DNA of 64,000 nucleotides from Streptococcus pneumoniae (GTDB lineage: Bacteria; Bacillota; Bacilli; Lactobacillales; Streptococcaceae): the NCBI GenBank assembly GCA_040719455.1, contig JBFDTN010000001.1:1302001-1366000 (forward strand), written 5' to 3'. The translations under genes and the position numbers were made by a program. Shown piece after piece: positions 49,091-59,341 of this stretch. Positions within the stretch are counted from its first letter, which is position 1. Each line of letters opens with the position of its first letter. The notes below the pieces were generated by a model. That model worked only from the letters and a program-made list of their open reading frames with translations. It did not search any database and was not told the DNA's origin.

Positions 49091-49122
49091 GTTTCATCCC
49101 GCTCCTGTTTTTTGATCTGAAA

Positions 49123-49145
49123 AAAAGAGCCACAACGGCTCTTTT
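49123..49145. terminator. Terminator next to the ISL3 target site
   Basis: AAAAGAGCC, ACAAC, GGCTCTTTT. The ISL3 element inserted immediately after its T run, and its TTTTATCT target duplication overlaps the end of this terminator. Confidence 0.8.
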
Positions 49146-49211
49146 ATCTGGCTCTATAATTTCTGTAGTGGGTAACTCCCGCCACAGGACTTATAGGGCT
49201 TTTTGAGTCTT

Positions 49212-50294
49212 GAATTTACAATATAAGTGCACAATAAAAACTCATAAGATTTTTTCTAGTAAAATAAAACTGAACAAACATCTTACGAAAGGAAATCTTA
49301 TGAGCTACCATCATTTTACCATAGATGAACGAGAAAGTATTCTGATTTATCGTACTAAAGGGATGACCTTTTCTCAAATAGCACGACTATTACATCGGCA
49401 CCCCTCAAGTATTAGTCGTGAATTAAAACGTCATTCAAAACAAGGCAACTATTCGCCTAGTAGGGCACAAACAGCTTATCATCTCGCTAAATCGCATTGT
49501 GGGCGAAAAAGGAAATTAGAAATAGACACTGAACTCAGTCAGACCGTCAAGCATCTTTTTCTTGAGTGTCAATGGTCGCCAGAAGAAATTGAGGGACGAT
49601 TACGTTTAGAACGAGAAAGACCCGTCATTAGTTATCAAACCATTTATAGAGCTATCTATCGCGGTCACTTTGACGACACGCCTCTTTCACATCGTGCTCG
49701 TGGGGGTGTTCGCAAACTTCGTCACCATGGTAAAACACGCCATACACAATCCCATGTGGAAAAGCGAGGAAAAATTCCTATTTCTCATACCATTCATGAG
49801 AGGCCAATAGCAGCTAATGAACGCTCGAGAATAGGTGATTGGGAAGCCGATACTGTTGCTGGAAAGACTGGAAAAGCTTGCCTAGTAACACTCACTGATA
49901 GGCATTCCCGCTTCCTCAAAATTCAGAAAGTAGCTGTCAAGAAAAGTAAATTGGTTATAGAAGCCATGGTAAATATGTTAGAGTCCCTACCAAAAGAAAC
50001 AGTGACTCCTGATAGAGGTAAGGAATTCTCAGGACATCCTGAACTCACCGAGAAACTAAATGTCGAAGTCTATTTTCCTGATCCTCATGCTCCTTGGCAA
50101 CGAGGAACAAACGAGAATACAAATGGCTTATTGCGAGAGTATTTTCCAAAAGGAAGTGACTTAACACAGAGGTAGAACACTTGATCATTCAGGAATGGGA
50201 AGATAAATTAAACAACAGACCACGAAAATGTCTAAACTGGAAAACACCTTATGAAATTTTTTATGGGATAAATGTGCACTTAATTTGACAATTC
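49212..50294 (+). mobile_element. IS30-family element, copy 1 (transposase broken)
   Basis: The ends GAATTTACAATATAAGTGCACA and, inverted, GAATTGTCAAATTAAGTGCACA form the terminal repeats. It sits between the left end of the ISL3 element and the ISL3 transposase start. Its transposase has a frameshift near the C-terminus. Confidence 0.82.
49300..50288 (+). pseudogene. IS30-family transposase, frameshifted
   Basis: It starts at 49300 (MSYHHFTIDERESILIYRT) with an HTH (FSQIARLLHRHPSSISREL) and DDE motifs (GDWEADTVAGK, TPDRGKEFSGH, RGTNENTNGLLREYFPKG). The frame stops at 50173-50175 just after SDLTQR. The missing C-terminus continues in another frame (EVEHLIIQEWEDKLNNRPRK ... EIFYGIN) to a TGA at 50286-50288, so a small deletion near 50170 broke the gene. 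Confidence 0.85.
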
Positions 50295-50361
50295 GCCGTA
50301 GAAAAAAAGTCCCATATAATCTATAATGAAAAGCGACGAAACTCACATTAGAAAGAATCAT

Positions 50362-51370
50362 ATGGAACGACTTAATAATACCACAAATCTTATCGGAATA
50401 AAAGATAAAAATATCACCATCACTTCTGCTTACAAGTCTAAATCCCATATCCTCATTCAAGCAACCTTAGATTATCCTGCTCCTCCTTGTCCTCACTGCC
50501 AAGGAAAGATGATAAAATATGACTTCCAACGAGAATCCTCTATTCCTATGCTTGATATTCAAGGATTTCCTACTCTTCTAAAACTGAGAAAACGCCGCTT
50601 TAAATGCAAGTGTTGTCTACGTGTATCCGTTTCTCAAACGCCTCTCGTCAAGAAACATCATCAAATTTCTCAACCTATCTGGGATAAAATCACTCAACTA
50701 CATACGGAAAAACTAACGAACTCCGATATTGCTAGAAGACTTCATATCTCTGTCTCTGTTGTACAGAGAAAACTGAATCAATTCTCCTTCAAGGAACAGT
50801 TCTCACAATTACCTAAAATCCTCTCCTGGGATGAATTCTCTCGAAATAAGGGAAAGCTGGCATTTATCGCTCAGGATTTTCAATCCAAAAAGATTATCAC
50901 TATTCTTGAGAATAATCGGCAAACAACCATTAAAAACTATTTCCTCAAATACACGAGAGAGGTGAGGGAAAACGTCAAAGTCGTAACTGTGGATATGTCT
51001 GGTAACTATATTCCTATCATTAAATTCTTATTCCCGAAGGCAAAGATTGTTCTGGATCGTTTCCATATTATTCAGCACCTGAGCCGGGCTATGATGGCTA
51101 CTCGGATTGCCATTATGAAGAACTGTGACAAGGGATCACTTCCTTATCGTGCTATGAAACATCATTGGAGAATCCTCCAAAAGGACAGCCGGAAACTCTC
51201 TAACAAACTCTTTTATTCTCGAACCTTTAGACAAACAGTAACCCCTAGAGAAGTAGTTCGAAAGACCTTAGACTTATCAGAGGAACTAAGATACTATTAT
51301 GACCTTTATCAGCTCTTGATGTTCCATTTCCAAGAGAAGAACAGCGAGGCTTTCTTCGGACTGATTGAAT
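50362..51370 (+). pseudogene. ISL3-family transposase, N-terminal part (interrupted)
   Basis: Starting at 50362 (MERLNNTTNLIGIKDKN). It has the N-terminal zinc-finger-like CPHC ... CKCC, an HTH (NSDIARRLHISVSVVQRKL), and the DDE region with SWDEFS and VTVDMSGNYIPI. The coding sequence breaks after NSEAFFGLIE where the IS3 element begins. The C-terminal part resumes after 53549 and ends at 54946. Confidence 0.88.
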
Positions 51371-51434
51371 AGGTTACACTAAACTAGACAGAAATTATAA
51401 AGTGTTCTACACTAAAGAAAACCAGAAGGAAAAT

Positions 51435-51725
51435 ATGTCTAGAAAAACACGTCGCTACTTCACAGATGAATTCAAACAACAAATCGTTGATCTTCACAAG
51501 GCAGGTATGAAACGAAGCGAGCTTATCAAAGAGTATGAGCTAACTCCCTCAACCTTCGATAAATGGGTTAAACAGGCAAGAACAACCGGTTCCTTCAAAA
51601 CTGTTGATAACCTAACTGATGAGCAACGTGAGCTGATTGAACTCAGAAAACGAAATAAAGAGCTTGAAATGCAGGTCGATATCTTAAAGCAAGCGGCAGT
51701 GATTATGGCACGAAAAGGCAAATAA
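51435..51725 (+). CDS. IS3-family transposase OrfA
   Basis: A 96-residue HTH/leucine-zipper protein starting at 51435 (MSRKTRRYFTDEFKQQIVDL), with the HTH SELIKEYELTPSTFDKWVKQ. It ends near a CGAAAAGG heptamer-like site, where a -1 frameshift would join it to OrfB, as usual in IS3 elements. Confidence 0.9.
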   Translation: MSRKTRRYFTDEFKQQIVDLHKAGMKRSELIKEYELTPSTFDKWVKQARTTGSFKTVDNLTDEQRELIELRKRNKELEMQVDILKQAAVIMARKGK

Positions 51726-51760
51726 TCACTGCGAACAAGAAGAATTACAGCATTTCAGCA

Positions 51761-52540
51761 ATGTGTCGGTGCTTGAACATTCCGCGTTCTAGCTATTACT
51801 ACAAAGCTGTGGAGTCTATATCCGAGGCTGGTCTCGAAGAAAAAATCAAACGCATTTTTCTCGAAAGCAAGTCCAGATATGGTGCTAGGAAAATCAAGAA
51901 ATGTCTACAAGTACAAGGTATCAACTTGTCTCGTCGTCGGATTTCTCGCATCATGAAGAGACTGAATTTGGTTTCTGTTTACCAGAAGGCTGCCTTCAAA
52001 CCACATGCTAAAGGGAAAAATGAGGCATCCATTCCAAACCTCCTAGCCAGACAGTTTCACCAAGAGAAGCCCCTGGAAGCTCTTGTGACGGACTTAACTT
52101 ATGTCCGTGTTGGTAAGCGTTGGGCTTATATCTGCTTGGTCATTGACCTCTTTAATCGCGAAATCATCGGACTGTCAGCTAGTTGGAACAAGACTGCAGA
52201 GCTGGTCAAAGAGGATATTCAAAGTATCCCTTATGCGCTGACTAAGGTCAAGCTCTTCCATTCTGATCGAGGGAAGGAGTTTGATAATCAGCTGATTGAT
52301 GAGATATTAGAAGCCTTTGGTATCACCCGTTCACTCAGTCAAGCCGGTTGTCCCTATGATAATGCCGTAGCCGAGAGTACCTATCATTCTTTCAAACTTG
52401 AGTTTATTAACCAAGAAACCTTCCATTCCTTGGAAGAATTAACTCTAAAAACCAAAGACTACGTTCACTGGTGGAACCACCACCGCATTCATAGCAGTCT
52501 CAACTACCAAACGCCTATGACTAAGCGAGTCATCGATTAA
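51761..52540 (+). CDS. IS3-family transposase OrfB
   Basis: A 259-residue integrase-core protein (DDE): DLTYVRVGKRWAYICLVID, FHSDRGKEFDN and AVAESTYHSFKLEF. The frame is -1 relative to OrfA and is open upstream into OrfA, so the active product is an OrfAB fusion. It looks intact. Confidence 0.9.
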   Translation: MCRCLNIPRSSYYYKAVESISEAGLEEKIKRIFLESKSRYGARKIKKCLQVQGINLSRRRISRIMKRLNLVSVYQKAAFKPHAKGKNEASIPNLLARQFHQEKPLEALVTDLTYVRVGKRWAYICLVIDLFNREIIGLSASWNKTAELVKEDIQSIPYALTKVKLFHSDRGKEFDNQLIDEILEAFGITRSLSQAGCPYDNAVAESTYHSFKLEFINQETFHSLEELTLKTKDYVHWWNHHRIHSSLNYQTPMTKRVID

Positions 52541-52556
52541 GCAAAAAAACACTTTA

Positions 52557-53515
52557 CTCGTGGTGCTAGTTAATCTCGAAGTATCTCAGATTGTAAGCCA
52601 GTATAATTTGCTCCAGCCTTAACTGCAGACCTGCTACACCTCTAGTCAGTGTGTGTTCTATATCAAAAAGACCGCAAAGCTCTGAGAAGCGAGTCTCAAT
52701 GGTTCGTCTCATAGCCATCAATTTCCAATGATTATGTTGTTTAGCTCCTGCCATATTTTGGCGTAAGGGAGTCCATAGATGATAGCCTTTTTGGGTCAAA
52801 TGATCTTTAAGTTCCTTACTAAGATAGCCTAAATCTGCCAAAATATAAGGTTGTCGGCAATTTTCTAGTAAGTCATCAACTGCCCTAATATCATGGACTG
52901 ATGCAGGTGTCACAACATAATTCAGAATATAGCCTGATAAAGTTACCAGCATGTGTACTTTGAATCCATAGAACCACAGACGTTTGGAAGCATTGTAGCC
53001 AATATCTGCTAAGTCGTTAAAAATACGTGTTCTATAGTTACGGGTAGGTTGGCAAAGTGGCAAGGGAAAGCTATCTATAATAACAATGGAACCAGGCGAG
53101 ATTTTAGTATTCATTGCTTGTCTAATGACTTGAACTAACCAAATCAACTGTCTTGCTCGTCTATTAAAACGGCTTCGTTCAAGAAGATGACCACAAGGAA
53201 ATAAGTAACAGAGACGGTAGAAATGACGTTGTGACTTAATCCCTAGTTCAGCTTGCAAGAGAAGTAAGACTAATAGAGATTGATCTGAAACCTTAGATAG
53301 ACTGACATTATGACGATGTTTGAAAGATTCAGGACAATAATCCCTATACAGTTGATGACAAATTTTTGATAATTGCTTCAAATTCCATTGTAAGTGATGA
53401 GATTTAGCGGTATACTGTAAGTGGCTCATTTGGACTTCCTCCTGTTTGTTTCGGCACTTACAGTATAGTCCTTTTGGGCTTTTTATTGTAGTTTGAAATT
53501 AACTAGCACCACGAG
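52557..53515 (-). mobile_element. IS982-family insertion sequence inside IS3
   Basis: A 959-bp element with perfect 18-bp inverted ends CTCGTGGTGCTAGTTAAT (52557-52574) and its complement (53498-53515). It separates the IS3 OrfB from the IS3 right end. The flanks both read TA next to ACACTT or CACTTT sequences, so any target duplication is short. Confidence 0.88.
52566..53429 (-). CDS. IS982-family transposase
   Basis: A 287-residue transposase. IVIIDSFPLPLCQPTRNYR, ADIGYNASKRLWFYGFKVHM and GYILNYVVTPASVHDIRA are family signatures; the RRTIETRFSELCGLF segment holds the last catalytic glutamate. It is apparently intact. Its stop codon lies within the terminal repeat. Confidence 0.92.
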   Translation of the reverse strand: MSHLQYTAKSHHLQWNLKQLSKICHQLYRDYCPESFKHRHNVSLSKVSDQSLLVLLLLQAELGIKSQRHFYRLCYLFPCGHLLERSRFNRRARQLIWLVQVIRQAMNTKISPGSIVIIDSFPLPLCQPTRNYRTRIFNDLADIGYNASKRLWFYGFKVHMLVTLSGYILNYVVTPASVHDIRAVDDLLENCRQPYILADLGYLSKELKDHLTQKGYHLWTPLRQNMAGAKQHNHWKLMAMRRTIETRFSELCGLFDIEHTLTRGVAGLQLRLEQIILAYNLRYFEIN

Positions 53516-53549
53516 TACACTTTATAAAATTTGTACAGAAAACTGTTGC

Positions 53550-53699
53550 CTTTTCATGACAACCTTTCTCAAATACAGACAATACATTACCAATGCACTT
53601 GAATTACCTTATTCAAACGCTAAGCTAGAAGCTACTAACAAACTTATCAAAGACATCAAACGACAAGCTTTTGGTTTTAGAAACTTTAAAAATTTTAAA
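53550..53699 (+). pseudogene. ISL3 transposase fragment (middle of C-terminus)
   Basis: The frame reads TFLKYRQYITNALELPYSNA, then KLEATNKLIKDIKRQAFGFR and NFKNFK, the conserved C-terminal part of ISL3 transposases. It is cut at 53699 by IS30 copy 2 and continues at 54878 with TKILIALNIQKERTNLILSR to a TAA at 54944-54946. Confidence 0.88.
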
Positions 53700-54864
53700 C
53701 CCCCGTTGTAAAATGAAGTGCAACAGAAAAAGACATGTTTATCTGATATACTAAAGTTGCTAAACAAAGTATAGAAAGATAGATAAACATGTCCACTACT
53801 GATTGTACCACAAAACGTTCTTATACGCATCTGACAGCTGGTCAGAGAGGGAAAATTCAGGCTTGGTTGTCTGATGGTCATTCCATGGCTGAGATTGCTC
53901 GTAGAATAGGTGTTCACCGTTCCAGCATCTCACGCGAGATTAAGCGTGGCTCTGTCCAGCAAGTCAAGAAAGTCAATGGTAAACTCGTTTATTTTCAGGA
54001 CTATTTCGATGAGACAGCCCAAAATCTGGCTGAAAAGAGGCGGGAGGCTGTTTACTGTCTGAAACTTGAAAAGGTCTCAGAGTCTTTCCTAACCGCCTTT
54101 ACGGAGGCCATGTTGGCTAAGCCAAGAATTCATAGTGTCGATACCTTTATTCATGCCTATAAGCAGGACAATCCTGATGAGCTAGTTCCCAGCACTAAAA
54201 CCATGTACACCTATATTCATCAAGGATTACTGGCAGTTAAGCCTATTGACTTACCTCGTGCCGTGCGACTAAAACCAAAGGTCAAGAAGCGTACATCAAC
54301 TAAGAAGCATTTGGGGACTTCCATTGAGGAACGCCCAGAAGAAATCAATAATCGTTCTGAGTTTGGACATTGGGAGATTGACTCTGTCCTTGGATTGAAA
54401 ACAGCTGGAGAGCCATCTATCCTGACCCTGGTTGAACGCAAGACACGCTACGCGATCACCGTCTATCTGGCTGGAAAGAAGGCGGAGTTTGTGAACGAAG
54501 CCGTGTCTCAACTCCTTAAGGATTACCCCATCAAATCCATCACAGCGGATAACGGGGCGGAGTTTGCGACTCTGAGTCAATTAGAAGGGGTTCAGGTGTA
54601 CTATGCTCATGCCTATTCCTCACACGAACGAGGCACCAATGAGAACTTTAACGGCTTGCTTAGGGAGTTTATCCCAAAAGGTAAATCGCTCAAATTCATC
54701 ACAGCTGAGAGCTTAGCTACGGCTACCTCAGCCATCAACCAGAGACCAAGAAGATTATTAGGCTATCAGTCTGCCAAAACCCTGCTTGGGCTAGCCCAAG
54801 CAGCCTAATGCCCACTAAACTTTGTATCAGATAGACACTGTTGCACTTAACTTGACAATTCGGC
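53700..54864 (+). mobile_element. IS30-family element, copy 2 (intact)
   Basis: Inverted ends TTGTAAAATGAAGTGCAACAG (53706-53726) and TTGTCAAGTTAAGTGCAACAG (complement of 54838-54858). It is flanked by an exact 13-bp duplication TAAAAATTTTAAA (53687-53699 and 54865-54877). Removing it with one copy of the repeat restores the ISL3 reading frame exactly. Confidence 0.88.
53789..54808 (+). CDS. IS30-family transposase
   Basis: A 339-residue transposase with HTH (MAEIARRIGVHRSSISREIK) and the DDE motifs FGHWEIDSVLG, ITADNGAEFA and HERGTNENFNGLLREFIPKG. It is full length and intact, unlike the other IS30 copy at 49300, from which it is clearly different. Confidence 0.94.
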   Translation: MSTTDCTTKRSYTHLTAGQRGKIQAWLSDGHSMAEIARRIGVHRSSISREIKRGSVQQVKKVNGKLVYFQDYFDETAQNLAEKRREAVYCLKLEKVSESFLTAFTEAMLAKPRIHSVDTFIHAYKQDNPDELVPSTKTMYTYIHQGLLAVKPIDLPRAVRLKPKVKKRTSTKKHLGTSIEERPEEINNRSEFGHWEIDSVLGLKTAGEPSILTLVERKTRYAITVYLAGKKAEFVNEAVSQLLKDYPIKSITADNGAEFATLSQLEGVQVYYAHAYSSHERGTNENFNGLLREFIPKGKSLKFITAESLATATSAINQRPRRLLGYQSAKTLLGLAQAA

Positions 54865-54877
54865 TAAAAATTTTAAA

Positions 54878-54946
54878 ACAAAAATTCTCATCGCTTTAAA
54901 CATACAAAAAGAGAGAACCAACCTGATTCTCTCTCGTATGGGATAA
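54878..54946 (+). pseudogene. ISL3 transposase fragment (extreme C-terminus)
   Basis: Joined to the 53550-53699 fragment after removal of IS30 copy 2, it encodes TKILIALNIQKERTNLILSR plus MG and a stop at 54944-54946. It is the last part of the split ISL3 transposase, just before the ISL3 right terminal repeat. Confidence 0.85.
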
Positions 54947-55037
54947 TACTTCACCCACTACAGTTGACAAAGTGCCCTTTTATCTTCCTATGATAGAATA
55001 TCACAAAAAATATGTAAACTAGCTAACCCTATACATG

Positions 55038-55064
55038 AAAAGCAGGCTTACACCTGCTCTTTTT
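55038..55064 (-). terminator. Terminator of the small HTH-like gene
   Basis: Minus strand AAAAGAGCAGG, TGTAAG, CCTGCTTTT. It lies 5 nt after the stop codon of the 71-residue gene. Confidence 0.75.
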
Positions 55065-55069
55065 GAAGA

Positions 55070-55285
55070 TTAGTCTTCAAATTTTTCATGATTTTTGTCG
55101 TAGAAATCAATCAAGCCAAGTGCTGTTTCAAATGAAATATTTTTCACTTTTGCACGGCCTTGCGCAAGGGCGATAATTGACATCTCACGGGCGTTTGTTT
55201 CTTTACTAATACGATAGCCTGTGATTTTTTTGTCACGTACCCAGCTAACAACTGATTCTACTTTTTCAAAGTTTGACTTAGCCAT
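55070..55285 (-). CDS. Small HTH-like protein
   Basis: A 71-residue protein beginning MAKSNFEKVESVVSWVRDKK. The middle (GYRISKETNAREMSIIALAQ, then ISFETALGLIDFYDK) resembles a compact helix-turn-helix fold like those of Cro-type regulators. It has a GGAGAAGG ribosome site and its own terminator, and lies between the IS island and the SPFH gene. I cannot name a function. Confidence 0.7.
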   Translation of the reverse strand: MAKSNFEKVESVVSWVRDKKITGYRISKETNAREMSIIALAQGRAKVKNISFETALGLIDFYDKNHEKFED

Positions 55286-55388
55286 TTCCTTCTCCTATTT
55301 TATTACTTCCTTCTTATTCTAAAAGTTTTTAGACGATTTGTCAATAAAAAAACTTTGAAGCATGAAAATTAATAATTCAGAATTTTCT

Positions 55389-56294
55389 TTATTTTGCCTT
55401 TAATGCCGATAATATTTGGGTGCGAATGTTCTCAACTCCATCGGGGTTAGCAGGTAAGAAAATTGTATTATTTCCCTGTTTTTCTGCAAAATTATTCAAT
55501 GTATCTAAATATTGATTTGTCAAAAGGATGGACATAATTTGCTCTTCTGAAAGCTCGACATTAGCGCCGCGTAACTCCTTGATCGAGTCTGCCAAACCAT
55601 CAACAATGGCTTTACGTTGCTCAGCAATCCCTACCCCATGAAGGCGATCTTTTTCTGCCTCTGCTTCAGCTGCCGTTACGATTTTAATCTTGTCTGCTTC
55701 AGCCAATTCCTGCGCTGCAACTCGTTTTCTCTGCGCTGCATTGATTTCATTCATGGATTGCTTTACTTCGGCATCTGGTTCAACCTTCGTAATCAAAGTT
55801 TTTACGATGATATAGCCATAAGTGGACATTTCTTCTGCCACTTGCTTTTGAACTTCGAGGGCAATTTCATCCTTTTTCTCAAACAATTCGTCCAAGGTTA
55901 ACTTTGGAACGGAGGAGCGAAGGGCGTCTTCAATATAGGATTTGATTTGAGCCTCTGGTCGAATCAATTTGTAGTAGGCATCCGTGACGTTATTTTCATT
56001 CACACGGTATTGCGTGGCGACATTCATCGTCACAAAAACATTATCCTGCGTCTTGGTCTCAACGACAATCTCGCTCTGCAAGAGACGCAACTGCACACGC
56101 GCAGCAATATGATCAATTCCAAAAGGCAAGCGTAAATGAATCCCGCTGTTGCTCAATTTTTGGTATTTCCCAAATCGCTCAATAATGGCTACGGATTGCT
56201 GACGAACAACATAGACAGAGCTAAAACCCACCCCTATCGCCAGAAAAAGTAACACCATCAACACAATAAACACACCAATTCCTGTCATAGACAT
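55389..56294 (-). CDS. SPFH/Band 7 membrane protein
   Basis: A 301-residue stomatin/prohibitin-type protein. One N-terminal membrane segment (residues 5-27) is followed by the Band 7 domain (VYVVRQQSVAIIERFGKYQK ... AQIKSYIEDALRSSVPKLTLDELFEKKDEI). An Ala/Glu coiled coil (AAEAEAEKDRLHGVGIAEQR) comes next. Such proteins organise membrane microdomains and often sit with proteases. It is a single gene here and is oriented like ilvA upstream. Confidence 0.93.
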   Translation of the reverse strand: MSMTGIGVFIVLMVLLFLAIGVGFSSVYVVRQQSVAIIERFGKYQKLSNSGIHLRLPFGIDHIAARVQLRLLQSEIVVETKTQDNVFVTMNVATQYRVNENNVTDAYYKLIRPEAQIKSYIEDALRSSVPKLTLDELFEKKDEIALEVQKQVAEEMSTYGYIIVKTLITKVEPDAEVKQSMNEINAAQRKRVAAQELAEADKIKIVTAAEAEAEKDRLHGVGIAEQRKAIVDGLADSIKELRGANVELSEEQIMSILLTNQYLDTLNNFAEKQGNNTIFLPANPDGVENIRTQILSALKAK

Positions 56295-56382
56295 CCCTCC
56301 TTCTTTTAGTTATAGGCTATTATACTCCTTTATAATTGATATTGCAAATAAAAAATAATAAAAATAGACATATCATACGGAT

Positions 56383-57633
56383 TTAGACTAATAAACTATA
56401 CAAGGTTTCATTTCCACGTAGATTGATGTACGAAGGATCGAATTTCTCCATACGCTCAATCAAACCAGCATAGTCATGCTTATCACCGAGCGCCACTCCG
56501 ATAAGAACTGGTCCTGTTCCCTTGCTAGCCCGCTTGATATACTCAAAACGGGTAATATCATCATTTGGCCCCAAGATGTCTGTCACAAACTCACGTAGAG
56601 CTCCTGGACGTTGTGGGAAATTCACGACAAAATAATGCTTAATTCCATCGTAAATAAGCGCCCGCTCTTCCATCTCTGGCATACGGTTGATATCGTTATT
56701 ACCTCCTGAAATGATACAGCAAACCGTTTTTCCTTTGATGTATTCGCTCAAAACTTCAAGTGCTGCGATACTAGCTGCACCAGCTGGCTCCGCAACAATT
56801 CCTTGCTTGGAATACAGGTCAATCAAGGTTTCAGAAATCAAGCCCTCATCGACACCGATGAGATTTTCTACGTGCTTGCGAGTCACTTCATAGGTCAGTT
56901 GACCGACTTTTTGCACGGCAATTCCGTCTGCAAACTTATCAATCTCTTTCAGTTTAACAGGACCACCTGCTTCAAAGGCTGCCTTCATGCTGCGTGCACC
57001 TTCCGCCTCCACACCGATGACTTCGATGTCTGGATTTTTTTCCTTGATATAGGTCGCAACACCTGCGATCAAGCCACCACCCCCAACAGGTACCAGAACC
57101 GTATCAAAATTGATAGACTCTCGCTCGGCTTCTTCCATAATCTCATAGGCAACTGTCCCTTGACCTGCCTGCACATGAACATCATCAAAAGGCGCGATAA
57201 AGGTGCGGTTTTCACGCTCGGTAAAGTCCTGTGCCGCCTTAGCAGAAGCATCAAAGGTATCTCCAACTAGCTTGATGTCCACCATATCGCCACCAAAGAA
57301 ACGAACCTGTCCAATTTTCTGTTGCGGCGTAGTAATAGGCATGAAAATCGTTGCAGGAATTTTCAATTCATTGCAGGTAAATGCTACTCCTTGCGCATGA
57401 TTTCCTGCACTGGCACAGACCACCCCACGCTTGCGCTCGTTTTCACTTAACTGCGAAATCGCATAATAAGCTCCACGAATCTTGAAAGAGCGCACACGTT
57501 GGGCATTTTCCCGCTTGAGATAAATCTTTGCCCCATACTTTTCTGACAAATAGCGATCATAATCGAGCGGTGTATAGACTACCACATCCTTTAATACCTT
57601 ATGAGCTCGGACGATGTCCTTGGCTGTTAACAT
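56383..57633 (-). CDS. ilvA: Threonine ammonia-lyase (threonine dehydratase)
   Basis: A 416-residue PLP enzyme making 2-oxobutanoate for isoleucine. I start it at 57633 (MLTAKDIVRAHKVLK) behind AAAGGAG; the longer frame to 57714 is not supported. The PLP lysine is in VRSFKIRGAYYA, the glycine loop is VPVGGGGLIAGVA and the C-terminal part (about 330-416) is a single ACT-like regulatory domain. It is last in the ilvBNCA order. Confidence 0.96.
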   Translation of the reverse strand: MLTAKDIVRAHKVLKDVVVYTPLDYDRYLSEKYGAKIYLKRENAQRVRSFKIRGAYYAISQLSENERKRGVVCASAGNHAQGVAFTCNELKIPATIFMPITTPQQKIGQVRFFGGDMVDIKLVGDTFDASAKAAQDFTERENRTFIAPFDDVHVQAGQGTVAYEIMEEAERESINFDTVLVPVGGGGLIAGVATYIKEKNPDIEVIGVEAEGARSMKAAFEAGGPVKLKEIDKFADGIAVQKVGQLTYEVTRKHVENLIGVDEGLISETLIDLYSKQGIVAEPAGAASIAALEVLSEYIKGKTVCCIISGGNNDINRMPEMEERALIYDGIKHYFVVNFPQRPGALREFVTDILGPNDDITRFEYIKRASKGTGPVLIGVALGDKHDYAGLIERMEKFDPSYINLRGNETLYSLLV

Positions 57634-57778
57634 AGTTTCTCCTTTTCCCTCATTTCTGTCTAGCATGAAAAATAAAGTGAGAAAAATCGCGTTAGTCACA
57701 TCAATTTCCCTCACTTCTTTATCTCCTTGTCCTATTCAGAACAAATAATGTCACAATCTAATGAATTCTGTCTTAATC

Positions 57779-58864
<1,086 letters not shown>

Positions 58865-59341
58865 TTAATCACGTGTAAATCCAGTTGCGCCTGTTCGTGC
58901 GATATTTTTAATTCCGTAAGGACGAATCACACGCAAGAGGGCTTCACTCTTTTCTGCATCTCCAGTCATCTGAATGGTGATAGAGCTTGGCGCCACATCA
59001 ACAACTGTCGCTCGAAACGGCTGAATAATCGCCAAAATCTCTGCCCGCTTGCTGGCTGGTGCTGCCATTTTCACCAAGATCACCTCTCGCTCCAAGTGTG
59101 GCTTGTCCGTAATATCTCGAATACGAATCACATCGATTTGTCGATTTAATTGCTTGATAATCTGCTCCACCTCATTAAGAGATGCTACATCAATAATAAT
59201 CGTAATCCGTGATACATTTTCGTCTTCCGTCGCTCCGACAGAAATACTCTCGATATTGACCTGACGTCTCGAAAGAACTCCTGTAAAGCGGTTCAAAACA
59301 CCTGAGCGATTTTGCAGTTTTGCTGTTAACATTCTACGCAT
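58865..59341 (-). CDS. ilvN: Acetolactate synthase small (regulatory) subunit
   Basis: A 158-residue regulatory subunit with an N-terminal ACT domain (LTAKLQNRSGVLNRFTGVLS) that binds valine, and the C-terminal IlvN domain (REVILVKMAAPASKRAEIL). It overlaps the end of ilvB by 8 nt, so the two subunits are translationally coupled. Confidence 0.97.
   Translation of the reverse strand: MRRMLTAKLQNRSGVLNRFTGVLSRRQVNIESISVGATEDENVSRITIIIDVASLNEVEQIIKQLNRQIDVIRIRDITDKPHLEREVILVKMAAPASKRAEILAIIQPFRATVVDVAPSSITIQMTGDAEKSEALLRVIRPYGIKNIARTGATGFTRD

Larger units (their letters stand above)
51373..53549 (+). mobile_element. IS3-family (IS150-like) element containing IS982
   Basis: It begins GGTTACACTAAACTAGACAG; its right end near 53515-53549 carries the inverted CACTTTATAA..TTTGTACAG sequence. 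The right end is now separated from the transposase genes by the IS982 element (52557-53515). End coordinates are approximate because no clear target duplication is visible. Confidence 0.75.
49150..54977 (+). mobile_element. ISL3-family element enlarged by four nested insertions
   Basis: Terminal repeats at 49150-49173 and 54953-54977 share TGTAGTGGGT. An exact 8-bp direct repeat TTTTATCT flanks them (49142-49149, 54978-54985), the duplication size of ISL3 elements. Inside lie IS30 copy 1 (49212-50294), IS3 (about 51373-53549, itself containing IS982) and IS30 copy 2 (53700-54864). Removing them leaves about 1.4 kb, the normal length of an ISL3 element. Its transposase is spread over 50362-51370, about 53550-53699 and 54878-54946. 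Confidence 0.9.
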
